This document shows positions 27,404 to 35,335 of a stretch of 35,335 nt of DNA, in pieces (the stretch's first letter is position 1; the number at the start of each line of letters is the position of its first letter). The position numbers and the translations under genes are program-made. Origin of the DNA: Armatimonadota bacterium (GTDB taxonomy: Bacteria > Vulcanimicrobiota > JACPDT01). The DNA is taken from the NCBI GenBank assembly GCA_016183865.1, contig JACPDT010000095.1, forward strand, positions 1 through 35,335, read 5' to 3'. Below the pieces are notes generated by a model. The model searched no databases. It was not told the DNA's origin and saw nothing but the letters and a program-made list of their open reading frames with translations.

Positions 27404-28192
27404 TTGGGGTTGATCGTTCTGATTCCAAAGAATTTCGAAGCACCATCCGATGCCGACGGCATCCGTGCCAAGTTTGAGGAGTTTTCCCACACGGGGCAGC
27501 CGGCCCTCCGGGAGGAGCTGATCTGTGTTCATCTCTCCCTGGTGGAATCCATTGTTCGCAGATATGCCGTGGACTCTCATCTGAGTGAGGATCTCGTGCA
27601 GGTCGGGTACATCGGCCTGATCAAGGCTGTGGACATGTTCGACCCCTCCAGGGGCGCAAAATTCACGACCTATGCAACTCACTGCATTCAAGGAGAGATA
27701 AGCCATTTCTTTCGGGACAAGAGCGGAGCAATCAGGAAACCGAGATGGCTTCAGAGGCTCTCTTCAGAGCTCAATCGGGCGGTGGAAGCACTGAGCCAGA
27801 GGCTCCTCCGACTGCCGACAGTTTCCGAAATCGCCGCATTTCTGAACATCACGGAAGATGGTGTGCTTGAAATCATGAAGGCAGGCACGGCTCTTTCCAC
27901 CGCTTCCCTTGACAGTACGGACGAAACGGGTGACTTGCGCCCCATCCAGGAGAAAATCAAGAGTCAGCGCTATCTCAGCTTTCAGTTGCCTGTAGAGGAC
28001 AAAGTTGCCCTTCACGCAGCCCTTGAAAGGCTGAGAGAATTGGAGCTTCGTGTCATAGAGCTTTTTTTCTTTTATGATCTTTCCCAGACCGAGATTTCAG
28101 AAAATACGGGAATTTCCAGAAAGAAAGTCTCCAGGTTGCTGGAGGGCGGTCTTTCCAAGCTCAAAGAGATTCTTACCAAAGAGCTTTGGTGA
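27404..28192 (+). CDS. RNA polymerase sigma factor, SigB/SigF/FliA-type (group 3)
   Basis: SEDLVQVGYIGLIKAVDMFDPSRGAKFTTYATHCIQGEISHFFRDKSGAIRKPRWLQ (region 2); region 4 LRELELRVIELFFFYDLSQTEISENTGISRKKVSRLLEGGLSKLKEIL. The TTG start is uncertain. Confidence 0.9.
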   Translation: MGLIVLIPKNFEAPSDADGIRAKFEEFSHTGQPALREELICVHLSLVESIVRRYAVDSHLSEDLVQVGYIGLIKAVDMFDPSRGAKFTTYATHCIQGEISHFFRDKSGAIRKPRWLQRLSSELNRAVEALSQRLLRLPTVSEIAAFLNITEDGVLEIMKAGTALSTASLDSTDETGDLRPIQEKIKSQRYLSFQLPVEDKVALHAALERLRELELRVIELFFFYDLSQTEISENTGISRKKVSRLLEGGLSKLKEILTKELW

Positions 28193-28193
28193 G

Positions 28194-28952
28194 TCATTTG
28201 GAAAAGAGCGAGCAACGGACGATGTGGAAGCGGTGGAGAAGATATCGCGTGAGCCACCAGAGCGTAGAAATGCCGTAAACAACGCTTGTGCGGAAGCCGA
28301 CCGAGGAAGCTTCCTTGAAGTAGCGCGATCGGGCGGGAACCTCCTTCACAGGGAGACCGAAGGCGACGGCTTGAAAGATCACCTGGCTGTCAAAGACAAA
28401 ATCATTGGAGTTCCTGAGGAACGGCACTGTTTCGAGGAATTTTCGACTATAGGCTCTGTATCCTGTGTGATACTCGGACAGGTGCAGGCCGAGGGTCACG
28501 TTTTCCACTCCGGAAAGAATCCGATTCGCGATTCGCTTGTATAGAGGCATCCCTCCTTCTTTGGCTGCGCCGGGGATGAGGAACCGTGAGCCCAGGGTCA
28601 GGTCGGCCTCGCCTTCCAGGACCGGCCGCACCAGCTCAGGGATCAATTGAGGATCGTATTGCCCGTCAGGATGCAACATGACCACCACATCCGCCAGGTC
28701 TCTCAGCGCCTCCATGTAGCACGTTTTCTGATTCCCACCGTAACCCACATTATGAGGATGCCGGATTGCCTTTATGGACAGCTCTCTTGCAAGGGCAAAG
28801 GTTTCATCAGGGCTCCCGTCATCCACGAGAATCACGGAGTGAACCAGCTCATTCGGGACAAGCAGATAGGTCTCCCGCAGGGTTTTGGCCGCCCGGTAGG
28901 CCGGCATCACCACGATGATTTTCTTGCCCGGTGCGGTCACTGCTTCCTCCAC
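28194..28952 (-). CDS. Family 2 glycosyltransferase (dolichyl-phosphate mannose synthase-like)
   Basis: KIIVVMPAYRAAKTLRETY; SVILVDDGSPDETFALA; HNVGYGGNQKTCYMEAL; VVMLHPDGQYDPQLIPELV. GTG start inferred at 28952, after GGGGG. Confidence 0.88.
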   Translation of the reverse strand: MEEAVTAPGKKIIVVMPAYRAAKTLRETYLLVPNELVHSVILVDDGSPDETFALARELSIKAIRHPHNVGYGGNQKTCYMEALRDLADVVVMLHPDGQYDPQLIPELVRPVLEGEADLTLGSRFLIPGAAKEGGMPLYKRIANRILSGVENVTLGLHLSEYHTGYRAYSRKFLETVPFLRNSNDFVFDSQVIFQAVAFGLPVKEVPARSRYFKEASSVGFRTSVVYGISTLWWLTRYLLHRFHIVRCSLFSK

Positions 28953-28968
28953 ATGATCCCCCCTCTTG

Positions 28969-31347
28969 TCACAGTTTTCGTATGATGAACAGAAGTCCTC
29001 CCAGATAGACCAGGGAAGCGATGCCCAGAACGGAGGAGAACCCCAGAAAAGATGCAAGGAAAACGGACAGCACAGACCCTGTCACACTCAGGCACGCATT
29101 GACGCCCCAAGCCCAGGGGATCAGGCGCTGATCCCCTGCCAGAACGGAGATCCCGAGGGGGAAGGGCATTCCCAGAAGGAACCCCAGGGGCGCGACGGCC
29201 AGAAAGGCAACCAGAGTCCTCGCAGGCCCTGTCCAGGAAAACAACGAGTCCTGAAGGCCGCCCGACAGGTATCCATGAAAGATGCACAAAAGGGCTATGA
29301 TGGGGAGGATCATTCGGAGGAAGCGGCCCGGTCTCTCTCCCGGCAGGGCGTTGGTGGCGAGACACCCCAATCCCGAAAAAAGGAGAAGGGAAAAGAGAAC
29401 GATCACGGTCGCGTAAAGAGGATGGCCCAGAAAGAGGATCCATTTCTCCAGGAGAGCCACCTCACAGAGCATGAAACCCGTTCCCAGGCATCCAAAATAG
29501 ACGAGCCCGGCTACTGTCACGGAATTCACGACCGGCTTCCCCCGGAGAAGGGTGAGGGGGAGAATCAGGAAAAGGCCGCAAAAGAGTCCGGAGAAGAGAC
29601 AAAGAACAAGAAAAATAGTGACAAAGGGCGGCGCACTTTCACCTTTCAATATCTGACCCAGGTAGTAAGAGAAGTTTTCCCAGCGGAAGGTCTTGTAAAA
29701 AAATGGGCGATCGTCCGTCGCAGAAGAGAGATCGAAAGGGGAAGCGCGGACAAGGGCAATCCTGGTATCTTTCTTTAGAGCACGAGCGTACAGGGAGTCC
29801 TCCTGCCCCGGCCGATAGAGCAGGCGGAACTGCTTCTCTGCGATTTTGTGGAGAAGAAGTCCGATCTCCTTTGGTGAGAAGGGTTTTTTTCTGAAAAGGA
29901 ATACGGAAAGCATTCCGCTTTGCGCCACCAGGCAGCAGGACCGGGTGTCGTCCATTCCCCGACCGGCCATCGCTTCGTTGAATGTGCCGCACAGTTTGAT
30001 TCCCTGAAAGCGGTTGTCTTTTTCCCAGCGGTTGATCGCCAGGATTCCGTTGTCGGAGAGATGATTCAGGTACTCCTCAAAGGCTTCCACCGTATAGAGA
30101 TAGTTTTCTGAGAGGGTATAGGCGCCGCCGGCGCCGGCGGTCCAACTGTCCACCAGAGGTATGTGCACAAGATCGAACCTCTCCCCTGAGCGGTTGAGGT
30201 AATGGCGGCCTTCTCCGCATATCGCCTCCACCCGAGGTTTCCGATAGAGATCCCCGGAAAAGTGGCGGAATCTTTCTTTGACCAGGTTCATGACGACCGG
30301 ATTCAACTCCACCGCCTTGACGGACCTGCTTCCGTTTCTCAATGCCGCCTGAACGTCCATGCCTCCCCCTGCGCCTATGACGATCGTTTTCGGCTCATGG
30401 AGCAGAGTGTACGGGAGACTTGCGGGCAAATAGTCCAGGAAATCCAGATTCGGGCCGGAGGGGGATTCCTCGACAATCGCCGTGAAAGCATCCCCATCCA
30501 GAGTAATCCCAATCTGGGGCGGAATCTTTCCGGAAAAGGTCGGGCTAAGCCCCCAGGACGTGGAAGGGAGTGGAGCGAAAACATCCACTCTGGCAAGGGA
30601 AGACCATAGGCTCAGCAAAATGTCCGCTCTGGGTGTCGCCTGATTCATATAGTAGTAAAGAGCTTTGGTGGAGGGAATTCGTATCTGTCGCTGTGCTTGT
30701 GAAGCGCCGTACGCCCCGCTCCAGCTCCCTACAAGGAGGCCGGCGCAGCCGATGCAGGCTTTCTTTATCAAGGAGGGGCCCGGGAAAGCGAGCGCAGCAA
30801 GGAGCCCCAATGCGCTGCTCGCGAGCAGCGTGCCTGCTGCACCGCAATAGGAGAGGGCCCATGGCGCCAGAATACAGCCCGCCGCCGTTCCCACCAGATC
30901 CCAGGAATACAGTTTGCTGAAGGAAAACTCCTGGCAGGAAAGGGCTGCCGACAATGTGACTCCTCCGAGAAAGAACGGCGCCAGAATGGATAGATAGAAC
31001 CATGCCGTGTGCAAAAAGTCGGTCATGCTTCTTAATGCGAACTGGTCTGCCGTGAAGGAGCAAATCTGTTGTGCGCAGAGGGGGATGGAAAGGGCGAATG
31101 CGCCGGCATACCATGAAAGATAGGCGCCCCTGTTCCAGGTCGGAAAGGCATACAGGAAAGCTCCTCCTGCACCCAGACCCAGCATGGCGATGCCCACACT
31201 CATAAAGGCGAAATGATACCAGAGAGAAATCGAAAAAATCCTGGTAAGGGCGATCTCAAGGGCGAGTATTCCGGATGCCACCAGAAACACTCCCACAAGG
31301 AGGCCGAAAGGCGCCCGATCGGAGCTGTTTTTTCCTGTACCGTCCAT
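28969..31347 (-). CDS. Polytopic membrane protein with central spermidine synthase-like (Rossmann methyltransferase-fold) domain
   Basis: N- and C-terminal multi-TM segments flank TIVIGAGGGMDVQAALRNGSRSVKAVELNPVVMNLV...EAICGEGRHYLNRSGERFDLVHIPLVDSW. Confidence 0.82.
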   Translation of the reverse strand: MDGTGKNSSDRAPFGLLVGVFLVASGILALEIALTRIFSISLWYHFAFMSVGIAMLGLGAGGAFLYAFPTWNRGAYLSWYAGAFALSIPLCAQQICSFTADQFALRSMTDFLHTAWFYLSILAPFFLGGVTLSAALSCQEFSFSKLYSWDLVGTAAGCILAPWALSYCGAAGTLLASSALGLLAALAFPGPSLIKKACIGCAGLLVGSWSGAYGASQAQRQIRIPSTKALYYYMNQATPRADILLSLWSSLARVDVFAPLPSTSWGLSPTFSGKIPPQIGITLDGDAFTAIVEESPSGPNLDFLDYLPASLPYTLLHEPKTIVIGAGGGMDVQAALRNGSRSVKAVELNPVVMNLVKERFRHFSGDLYRKPRVEAICGEGRHYLNRSGERFDLVHIPLVDSWTAGAGGAYTLSENYLYTVEAFEEYLNHLSDNGILAINRWEKDNRFQGIKLCGTFNEAMAGRGMDDTRSCCLVAQSGMLSVFLFRKKPFSPKEIGLLLHKIAEKQFRLLYRPGQEDSLYARALKKDTRIALVRASPFDLSSATDDRPFFYKTFRWENFSYYLGQILKGESAPPFVTIFLVLCLFSGLFCGLFLILPLTLLRGKPVVNSVTVAGLVYFGCLGTGFMLCEVALLEKWILFLGHPLYATVIVLFSLLLFSGLGCLATNALPGERPGRFLRMILPIIALLCIFHGYLSGGLQDSLFSWTGPARTLVAFLAVAPLGFLLGMPFPLGISVLAGDQRLIPWAWGVNACLSVTGSVLSVFLASFLGFSSVLGIASLVYLGGLLFIIRKL

Positions 31348-31429
31348 CCAATGCGGATCTTAGCCATCCTGCCTGAAAGTCCTGCAGAAGGAGTCCCCGC
31401 CATGTTGGCCAATAGTACTCACATAAGAG

Positions 31430-31795
31430 GTGAGCATCTTGCCGGACAAAGAACTTGACCCATCGAAACCGGATCGGAGAATACAGCCCAGAGTGAAAGC
31501 CGCGCCCAGGGTCAGATATCGCCTGGGGGGAACCGACACCTGGCAGGAGGCTGAGATTCGGGACTTGAGCGTGGAAGGAGTCCGCATGTGGGCGCCCACA
31601 GCCCTTCGCGACAACGTTCGGATCACCATCCAGATCGAGATGCTGCATATCGCCCCTCCTTTTGTTTTTTCCGGAACGGTTATCTGGGGAAAGGAGGAAG
31701 GGGGAGGGCGAACCTATGGGGTAAGATTCACCGAGCCTCCGCCCTTTGACCTGAATGTGCTGAAAAGCTATTTGGCGCCATACCTCACGAAATAG
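31430..31795 (+). CDS. PilZ domain protein (putative c-di-GMP receptor)
   Basis: RRIQPR (RxxxR-type) and DLSVEGVRMW (D/NxSxxG) motifs; GVRFTEPPPFDLNVLKSYL. Confidence 0.82.
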   Translation: MSILPDKELDPSKPDRRIQPRVKAAPRVRYRLGGTDTWQEAEIRDLSVEGVRMWAPTALRDNVRITIQIEMLHIAPPFVFSGTVIWGKEEGGGRTYGVRFTEPPPFDLNVLKSYLAPYLTK

Positions 31796-32553
31796 TGGAC
31801 AGGCTTTCTTCCATCTACGTAATTTCCGCATTTCTCCTGGGTGCCTTGCACGCACTGGAGCCAGGCCATGGCAAGACACTCGTTGCGGCTTATCTGGTGG
31901 GGAACCGCCGCAAGATCCTGGATGCGGTCCTTCTCGGAGTCGTGGTCACGTTCACGCACACATTCAGCATCATCTGTCTCGCTTTGGCGGCAAAGCTTCT
32001 TTCTTCCACCCTCAGCACTCAGACCCTGGTGAAAGGTCTTGAGATCGCTGCATCCCTTCTCATCATGGCGGTAGCCTGCTGGCTGTTCTTCAGGGGAGAG
32101 AACCATTCTCACAGCCACGGTCACTCTCACAATCATTGCGATCCCCACAACCATGAGCACCCTCACAACCACGATCATCCGGATCAGCAGAGCCTTTGCG
32201 CATCACCGGCCACTCAGGACCGCGAAAAGTCTGGTAAAGGGTTCCTCGAACTTCTGGCCCTGGGTATCTCAGGCGGAATGGTGCCATGTCCGGCCGCAAT
32301 GGCGGTGCTCCTGACCTCGGTGGCTGCGGGTCACATGACGGGCGGCCTTTTTTATGTTCTGGTCTTCAGCGCCGGGTTGGGATGTGTGCTGACCCTGATC
32401 GGAATCTTTTTCGTGAAACTGGCTCCCCTTGCGGAACGTTTCCTGGGGGCGGCCAATTTCGGCAGCCGCGTGGGACGGTTTACCCCGATTCTGATATTGC
32501 TGGTGGGGATTCTCACTTTGGGCAAGGCATTGTTTGGCGCCGGAGGACATTGA
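31795..32553 (+). CDS. NicO/RcnA-type nickel/cobalt transporter with His-rich loop
   Basis: LLGALHALEPGHGKTLVAAYLVGNRRKILDAVLLGVVVTFTHTFSI; loop HSHSHGHSHNHCDPHNHEHPHNHDHPD; GISGGMVPCPAAMAVLL. Confidence 0.9.
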   Translation: MDRLSSIYVISAFLLGALHALEPGHGKTLVAAYLVGNRRKILDAVLLGVVVTFTHTFSIICLALAAKLLSSTLSTQTLVKGLEIAASLLIMAVACWLFFRGENHSHSHGHSHNHCDPHNHEHPHNHDHPDQQSLCASPATQDREKSGKGFLELLALGISGGMVPCPAAMAVLLTSVAAGHMTGGLFYVLVFSAGLGCVLTLIGIFFVKLAPLAERFLGAANFGSRVGRFTPILILLVGILTLGKALFGAGGH

Positions 32554-32607
32554 CCCCAATTCACCACAGAGAGATCAGAGAACCTTGCGGCCTTGTTCCT
32601 TTGGGCG

Positions 32608-33789
32608 CTACAGTTGGAGGTCCACAATTTGTCCTTCCAGCACGAAAGGAAAGTTGCCGTCATTGATTGCCGCTGTTACCAGCTCTACGATGTATGGGTC
32701 GAACTGACTCCCTGCCCCGTTTTTCAACTCCTCGATCGCGTGCTCCACAGTCAACGCCGGTCTGTATGAACGATTTGAGGTCATCGCATCAAAGCAGTCC
32801 GCAACGGTTATGATTCTTGCTTCCCATGGTATATTCTCTCCCGCCAGGCTGTCGGGATAGCCGTTTCCATTGTACCACTCGTGATGGTGGAGCACCCCTG
32901 AAGTGATCGGCAATATTTGCTTCAACGGGGTGATGATCTGGGCGCTCCATACGGGATGCTTTTTCATGGTGTTGTATTCCTCGACAGTGAGGGCTCCGGG
33001 CTTGTTCAGGATCGCCTCGGAGACGCCGATCTTTCCCACATCATGCAGGAGGCCCGCCTCTTTTATCAAACGCGCTTTTGCCAGATCCACCTCCAACAGC
33101 CGGGCAATCTTGAAGGAGGAGGCCGCGACCCTGCCTGAATGGCCCGCCGTATACCTGTCCCGGGCATCAATGGCGGCAGCCAGGGAACGGATGGTGGCCA
33201 AAAGGAGCTCTTTGTTCTGATCCTGAAGAATCGCATTCTGTATGGCTACCGCTGCCTGACTGGCTATTGTGGCAAGCCATTCCTGGTCCTCTTTGCTGTA
33301 TCCCTGGGAATTCAGCCGCTCTCCCAGGCAAAGGAACCCGATGAGTCGCTCCTTTACCACAAGGGGAATCCAGATCTTCGAAGGGAACCCCTGAATCTTG
33401 TTCCTGTATTCGTGAAAAAAAGGCCTCCAGATCCCATCCACTTGCTCCGGGTGCAGGTTCCTGGGTTCTTTCACGATATCTCTTTCGAGGAAGACATTCA
33501 GGGAAAGAGTGAATGGGTCGGAGGAGGCGGGGGAAAACCCCTTGAAGCTCCGGAGATCGAGGGTCGAATCCTGAGTTTGAAGGAGAACCGCTCCTGACCT
33601 GGCGCCCATGAGTCCCATGCAGTTGTAAAGAGCGAGATTCAGGCGATTTTCCAGAGTCTGATCGGAGACCAATTCCTTGGCAACCTCAAAAGAAGTAGCC
33701 AACTGGAACGCCTTGCGCTCAAGCTCGGTTTGAGCCTTCTCCAGTTCCCCTATAAGGTTCTTGCTGAGCGAATCGTACTTGTCCCCCAC
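32608..33789 (-). CDS. GAF domain plus HD-GYP phosphodiesterase-like protein
   Basis: GAF region IWIPLVVKERLIGFLCLGE; HD-GYP core GHSGRVAASSFKIARLL...GLLHDVGKIGV...HHHEWYNGNGYPDSLAGENIP...RIITVADCFDAMTSNRSYR. Confidence 0.92.
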   Translation of the reverse strand: MGDKYDSLSKNLIGELEKAQTELERKAFQLATSFEVAKELVSDQTLENRLNLALYNCMGLMGARSGAVLLQTQDSTLDLRSFKGFSPASSDPFTLSLNVFLERDIVKEPRNLHPEQVDGIWRPFFHEYRNKIQGFPSKIWIPLVVKERLIGFLCLGERLNSQGYSKEDQEWLATIASQAAVAIQNAILQDQNKELLLATIRSLAAAIDARDRYTAGHSGRVAASSFKIARLLEVDLAKARLIKEAGLLHDVGKIGVSEAILNKPGALTVEEYNTMKKHPVWSAQIITPLKQILPITSGVLHHHEWYNGNGYPDSLAGENIPWEARIITVADCFDAMTSNRSYRPALTVEHAIEELKNGAGSQFDPYIVELVTAAINDGNFPFVLEGQIVDLQL

Positions 33790-33899
33790 GGCGGGCGCAC
33801 TACCTCCAACGCTGATACACCCTTTGGAATTCCAGAAGCATGTCCGGATTCCTCCAGTTTTTCCGTCATATCCGCATATTTGGGCCTCATTGATGTACT

Positions 33900-34943
33900 C
33901 TATGTCGGGCCGGTCACACGATGAAAAAAGATGTCCCGACTCACGGAGGGATCGAAGCAGGCTTCAAGATGAATCCTGGCGCCGCGGCTGACTGCCAGCG
34001 GCGGCATTGCCTGTATCACCTGGCCTGCCCAGGACTTGGGCTGCACAGGCGCAAAAGGAGAAGTGCTTATGGTTGTCAGCTCATCGAGCCTGGCTTTGAA
34101 AAACATCGCTGTTCCACTATGGGTACCTGATCTCCTGGCTTGAAGGACCAGTTCTTTCCTGAAAGGCGCCTCCCTGGGCAGGCGGAGGAGATCGAACATC
34201 CGGATACAAGCTTCATCAGTGAGAATTCGCTCACCTGATCTCAAAGGGGAAGTCGGCTCCATTCCCCCTACATTTCTGTGGAACTTTTCTTTCTCCAGCG
34301 ATTGAATCACGGATTCCCTGTAATGGTCGGCAATTGAAGAAAGATCCAGACCATACACCTCGCTGAAACGCTCCACCACAGCCGTGTGCTCTTCGGCGCG
34401 CAAGTAGCGCTCCTCAAGGAGATCGGATTCGATCCCCGCCACCCAAAGGGAGAAATGGCTTGGCATAGTCGTTCCACCGGGTTTCAGAAAACGGGATACG
34501 CCGTCACTGAGAGTTGGAATCAGCCTTTCCTCAAGCGGATTTATTCCGATAATTTCAGAATAAATCAGGTCCACTTTTTCTGGAAGCTCCGCATCTGTTG
34601 AGTTTCCAGGAATCAGGGTTATGACTTCTTGCAGCCCGTTGGCCTTTGTTATTTCACGGGCCACAGAAATAATGGCGCTCTCCTCTATGGCATACACGTG
34701 TTTTGCCCCTGCGATCGCGGCAAAACAGGCCAGAATACCTGTCCCACATCCGATTTCAAGAACGGTTTTTCCGCGCACGTTCCTGCTGATTGCCTCTCTG
34801 TATGCCGAGGTTCTGGTATAATCCCACAGCATGCGGACATGAGTCGCCACATCTCCGAACCATCGCGGCGCCAAAGTACGGTCCCTATGGTTCTCGGGTA
34901 TCAGGATGCCACAGCGAACCAGCTTTGATAAGGTTTCTTCCAT
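33900..34943 (-). CDS. Protein arginine N-methyltransferase (PRMT)-like SAM-dependent methyltransferase
   Basis: HVRMLWDYTRTSAYREAI; VLEIGCGTGILACFAAIAGAKHVYAIEES; KVDLIYSEIIGINPLEERLIPTL; FLKPGGTTMPSHFSLWVAGIES. These match the order of the YFxxY-region, motif I, double-E and post-II segments of class I PRMTs. Confidence 0.75.
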   Translation of the reverse strand: MEETLSKLVRCGILIPENHRDRTLAPRWFGDVATHVRMLWDYTRTSAYREAISRNVRGKTVLEIGCGTGILACFAAIAGAKHVYAIEESAIISVAREITKANGLQEVITLIPGNSTDAELPEKVDLIYSEIIGINPLEERLIPTLSDGVSRFLKPGGTTMPSHFSLWVAGIESDLLEERYLRAEEHTAVVERFSEVYGLDLSSIADHYRESVIQSLEKEKFHRNVGGMEPTSPLRSGERILTDEACIRMFDLLRLPREAPFRKELVLQARRSGTHSGTAMFFKARLDELTTISTSPFAPVQPKSWAGQVIQAMPPLAVSRGARIHLEACFDPSVSRDIFFHRVTGPT

Positions 34944-35200
34944 TTTCTGTCGGAGTACCTGGAAAGGTAACGCTCTATGGCCTTGCCCTGTTCCGTAAAA
35001 AGCTTGAACTGATCAAGAAGAGGTATGACATCCGCGCTCAATCTTATGCTGTTCCGGTTCATGGAAGCCTGTGCGAACAGTTGGCCTTCCTCGTTCCACT
35101 TCAGGGAGAGATCCCCGGTGAGCCTGAGCTTCGTCTTGCGATTCAGCAGATTCTTTGGTGAAACAATCGTTTTTCCCATCTTGTCCTGCGAGTTCTGCAA
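34901..35200 (-). CDS. Probable N-terminal portion of the PRMT-like protein (PqqD/RRE-like winged-helix pattern), separated by a 1-nt frame change
   Basis: ...SMNRNSIRLSADVIPLLDQFKLFTEQGKAIERYLSRYSDRK in one frame joins MEETLSKLVRCGILIPEN in the next at an AAAA run (34943-34946). Together they read as one helix-wing segment. Confidence 0.5.
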   Translation of the reverse strand: MQNSQDKMGKTIVSPKNLLNRKTKLRLTGDLSLKWNEEGQLFAQASMNRNSIRLSADVIPLLDQFKLFTEQGKAIERYLSRYSDRKWKKPYQSWFAVAS

Positions 35201-35335
35201 GAAATTGGGGGTTCCTCCCTTAGTCTAGTTGCCCCTGATAAAATCGCTTTCAGCGGAGGTCGCCCCTCTCTGATCGGAGATGAGATCTCCTCCTCGGCGG
35301 ATCTCCCCCTATTTTCGCTCAGGAGACCTTTGCGA

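Noticed and set aside
28966-29778. 270-aa plus-strand ORF
   Set aside because: Charged low-complexity shadow of the TM-rich spermidine-synthase-like protein on the minus strand.
1-35335. CRISPR arrays, tRNA, rRNA, prophage or toxin-antitoxin genes
   Set aside because: No regularly spaced direct repeats, no recognisable tRNA/rRNA sequence, and no integrase, capsid or TA-type proteins found among the ORFs.
35270-35335. Possible riboswitch/hairpin at the right end (GGAGATGAGATCTC...GGATCTCC)
   Set aside because: Short self-complementary words only; no match to remembered riboswitch consensus, and the region is open-frame on the minus strand.

Overview
35.3 kb of dense bacterial chromosome, probably from a diderm lineage with an SLH-domain porin. 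Gene content from left to right: a truncated CHASE2-adenylate cyclase and a FecR-domain protein; an SLH porin (minus); cystathionine gamma-synthase; a stand-alone I9-like propeptide and a subtilisin-family protease; ComF; a PhoB/PhoR-type two-component pair; a small orphan; an exported transglutaminase-like protein; an oligopeptide-binding lipoprotein (minus); a frame-disrupted glycogen synthase-like GT5; a SPOR protein; AMMECR1; Maf; MreB; YqgF/RuvX; MltG; a YqeG-type HAD phosphatase; PilB, PilT, PilC and a second PilC; an SigB/F/FliA-type sigma factor; GT2 (minus); a membrane spermidine-synthase-like protein (minus); PilZ; a NicO-type Ni/Co exporter; GAF-HD-GYP (minus); and a PRMT-like methyltransferase with a possible PqqD/RRE-like N-terminal domain (minus). 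No complete novel defence or mobile system is evident. The most interesting signals are: (a) a junction near nt 338-345 joining a minus-strand SF2 helicase fragment (VDECHH / LGLTATPIRRDG) to the truncated cyclase; (b) a bacterial PRMT-like enzyme apparently preceded by a peptide-binding winged-helix-like region, split by one frameshift; (c) a 19-aa Trp-rich membrane microORF between tandem pilC genes; (d) a separately encoded I9-like inhibitor/propeptide before an apparently leaderless subtilase; (e) a 110-bp imperfect palindromic intergenic element. Three apparent 1-nt frame disruptions at or near homopolymers, plus one in-frame TGA, mean sequence quality should be checked before biological interpretation. 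All calls come from reading the sequence; no database search was run.
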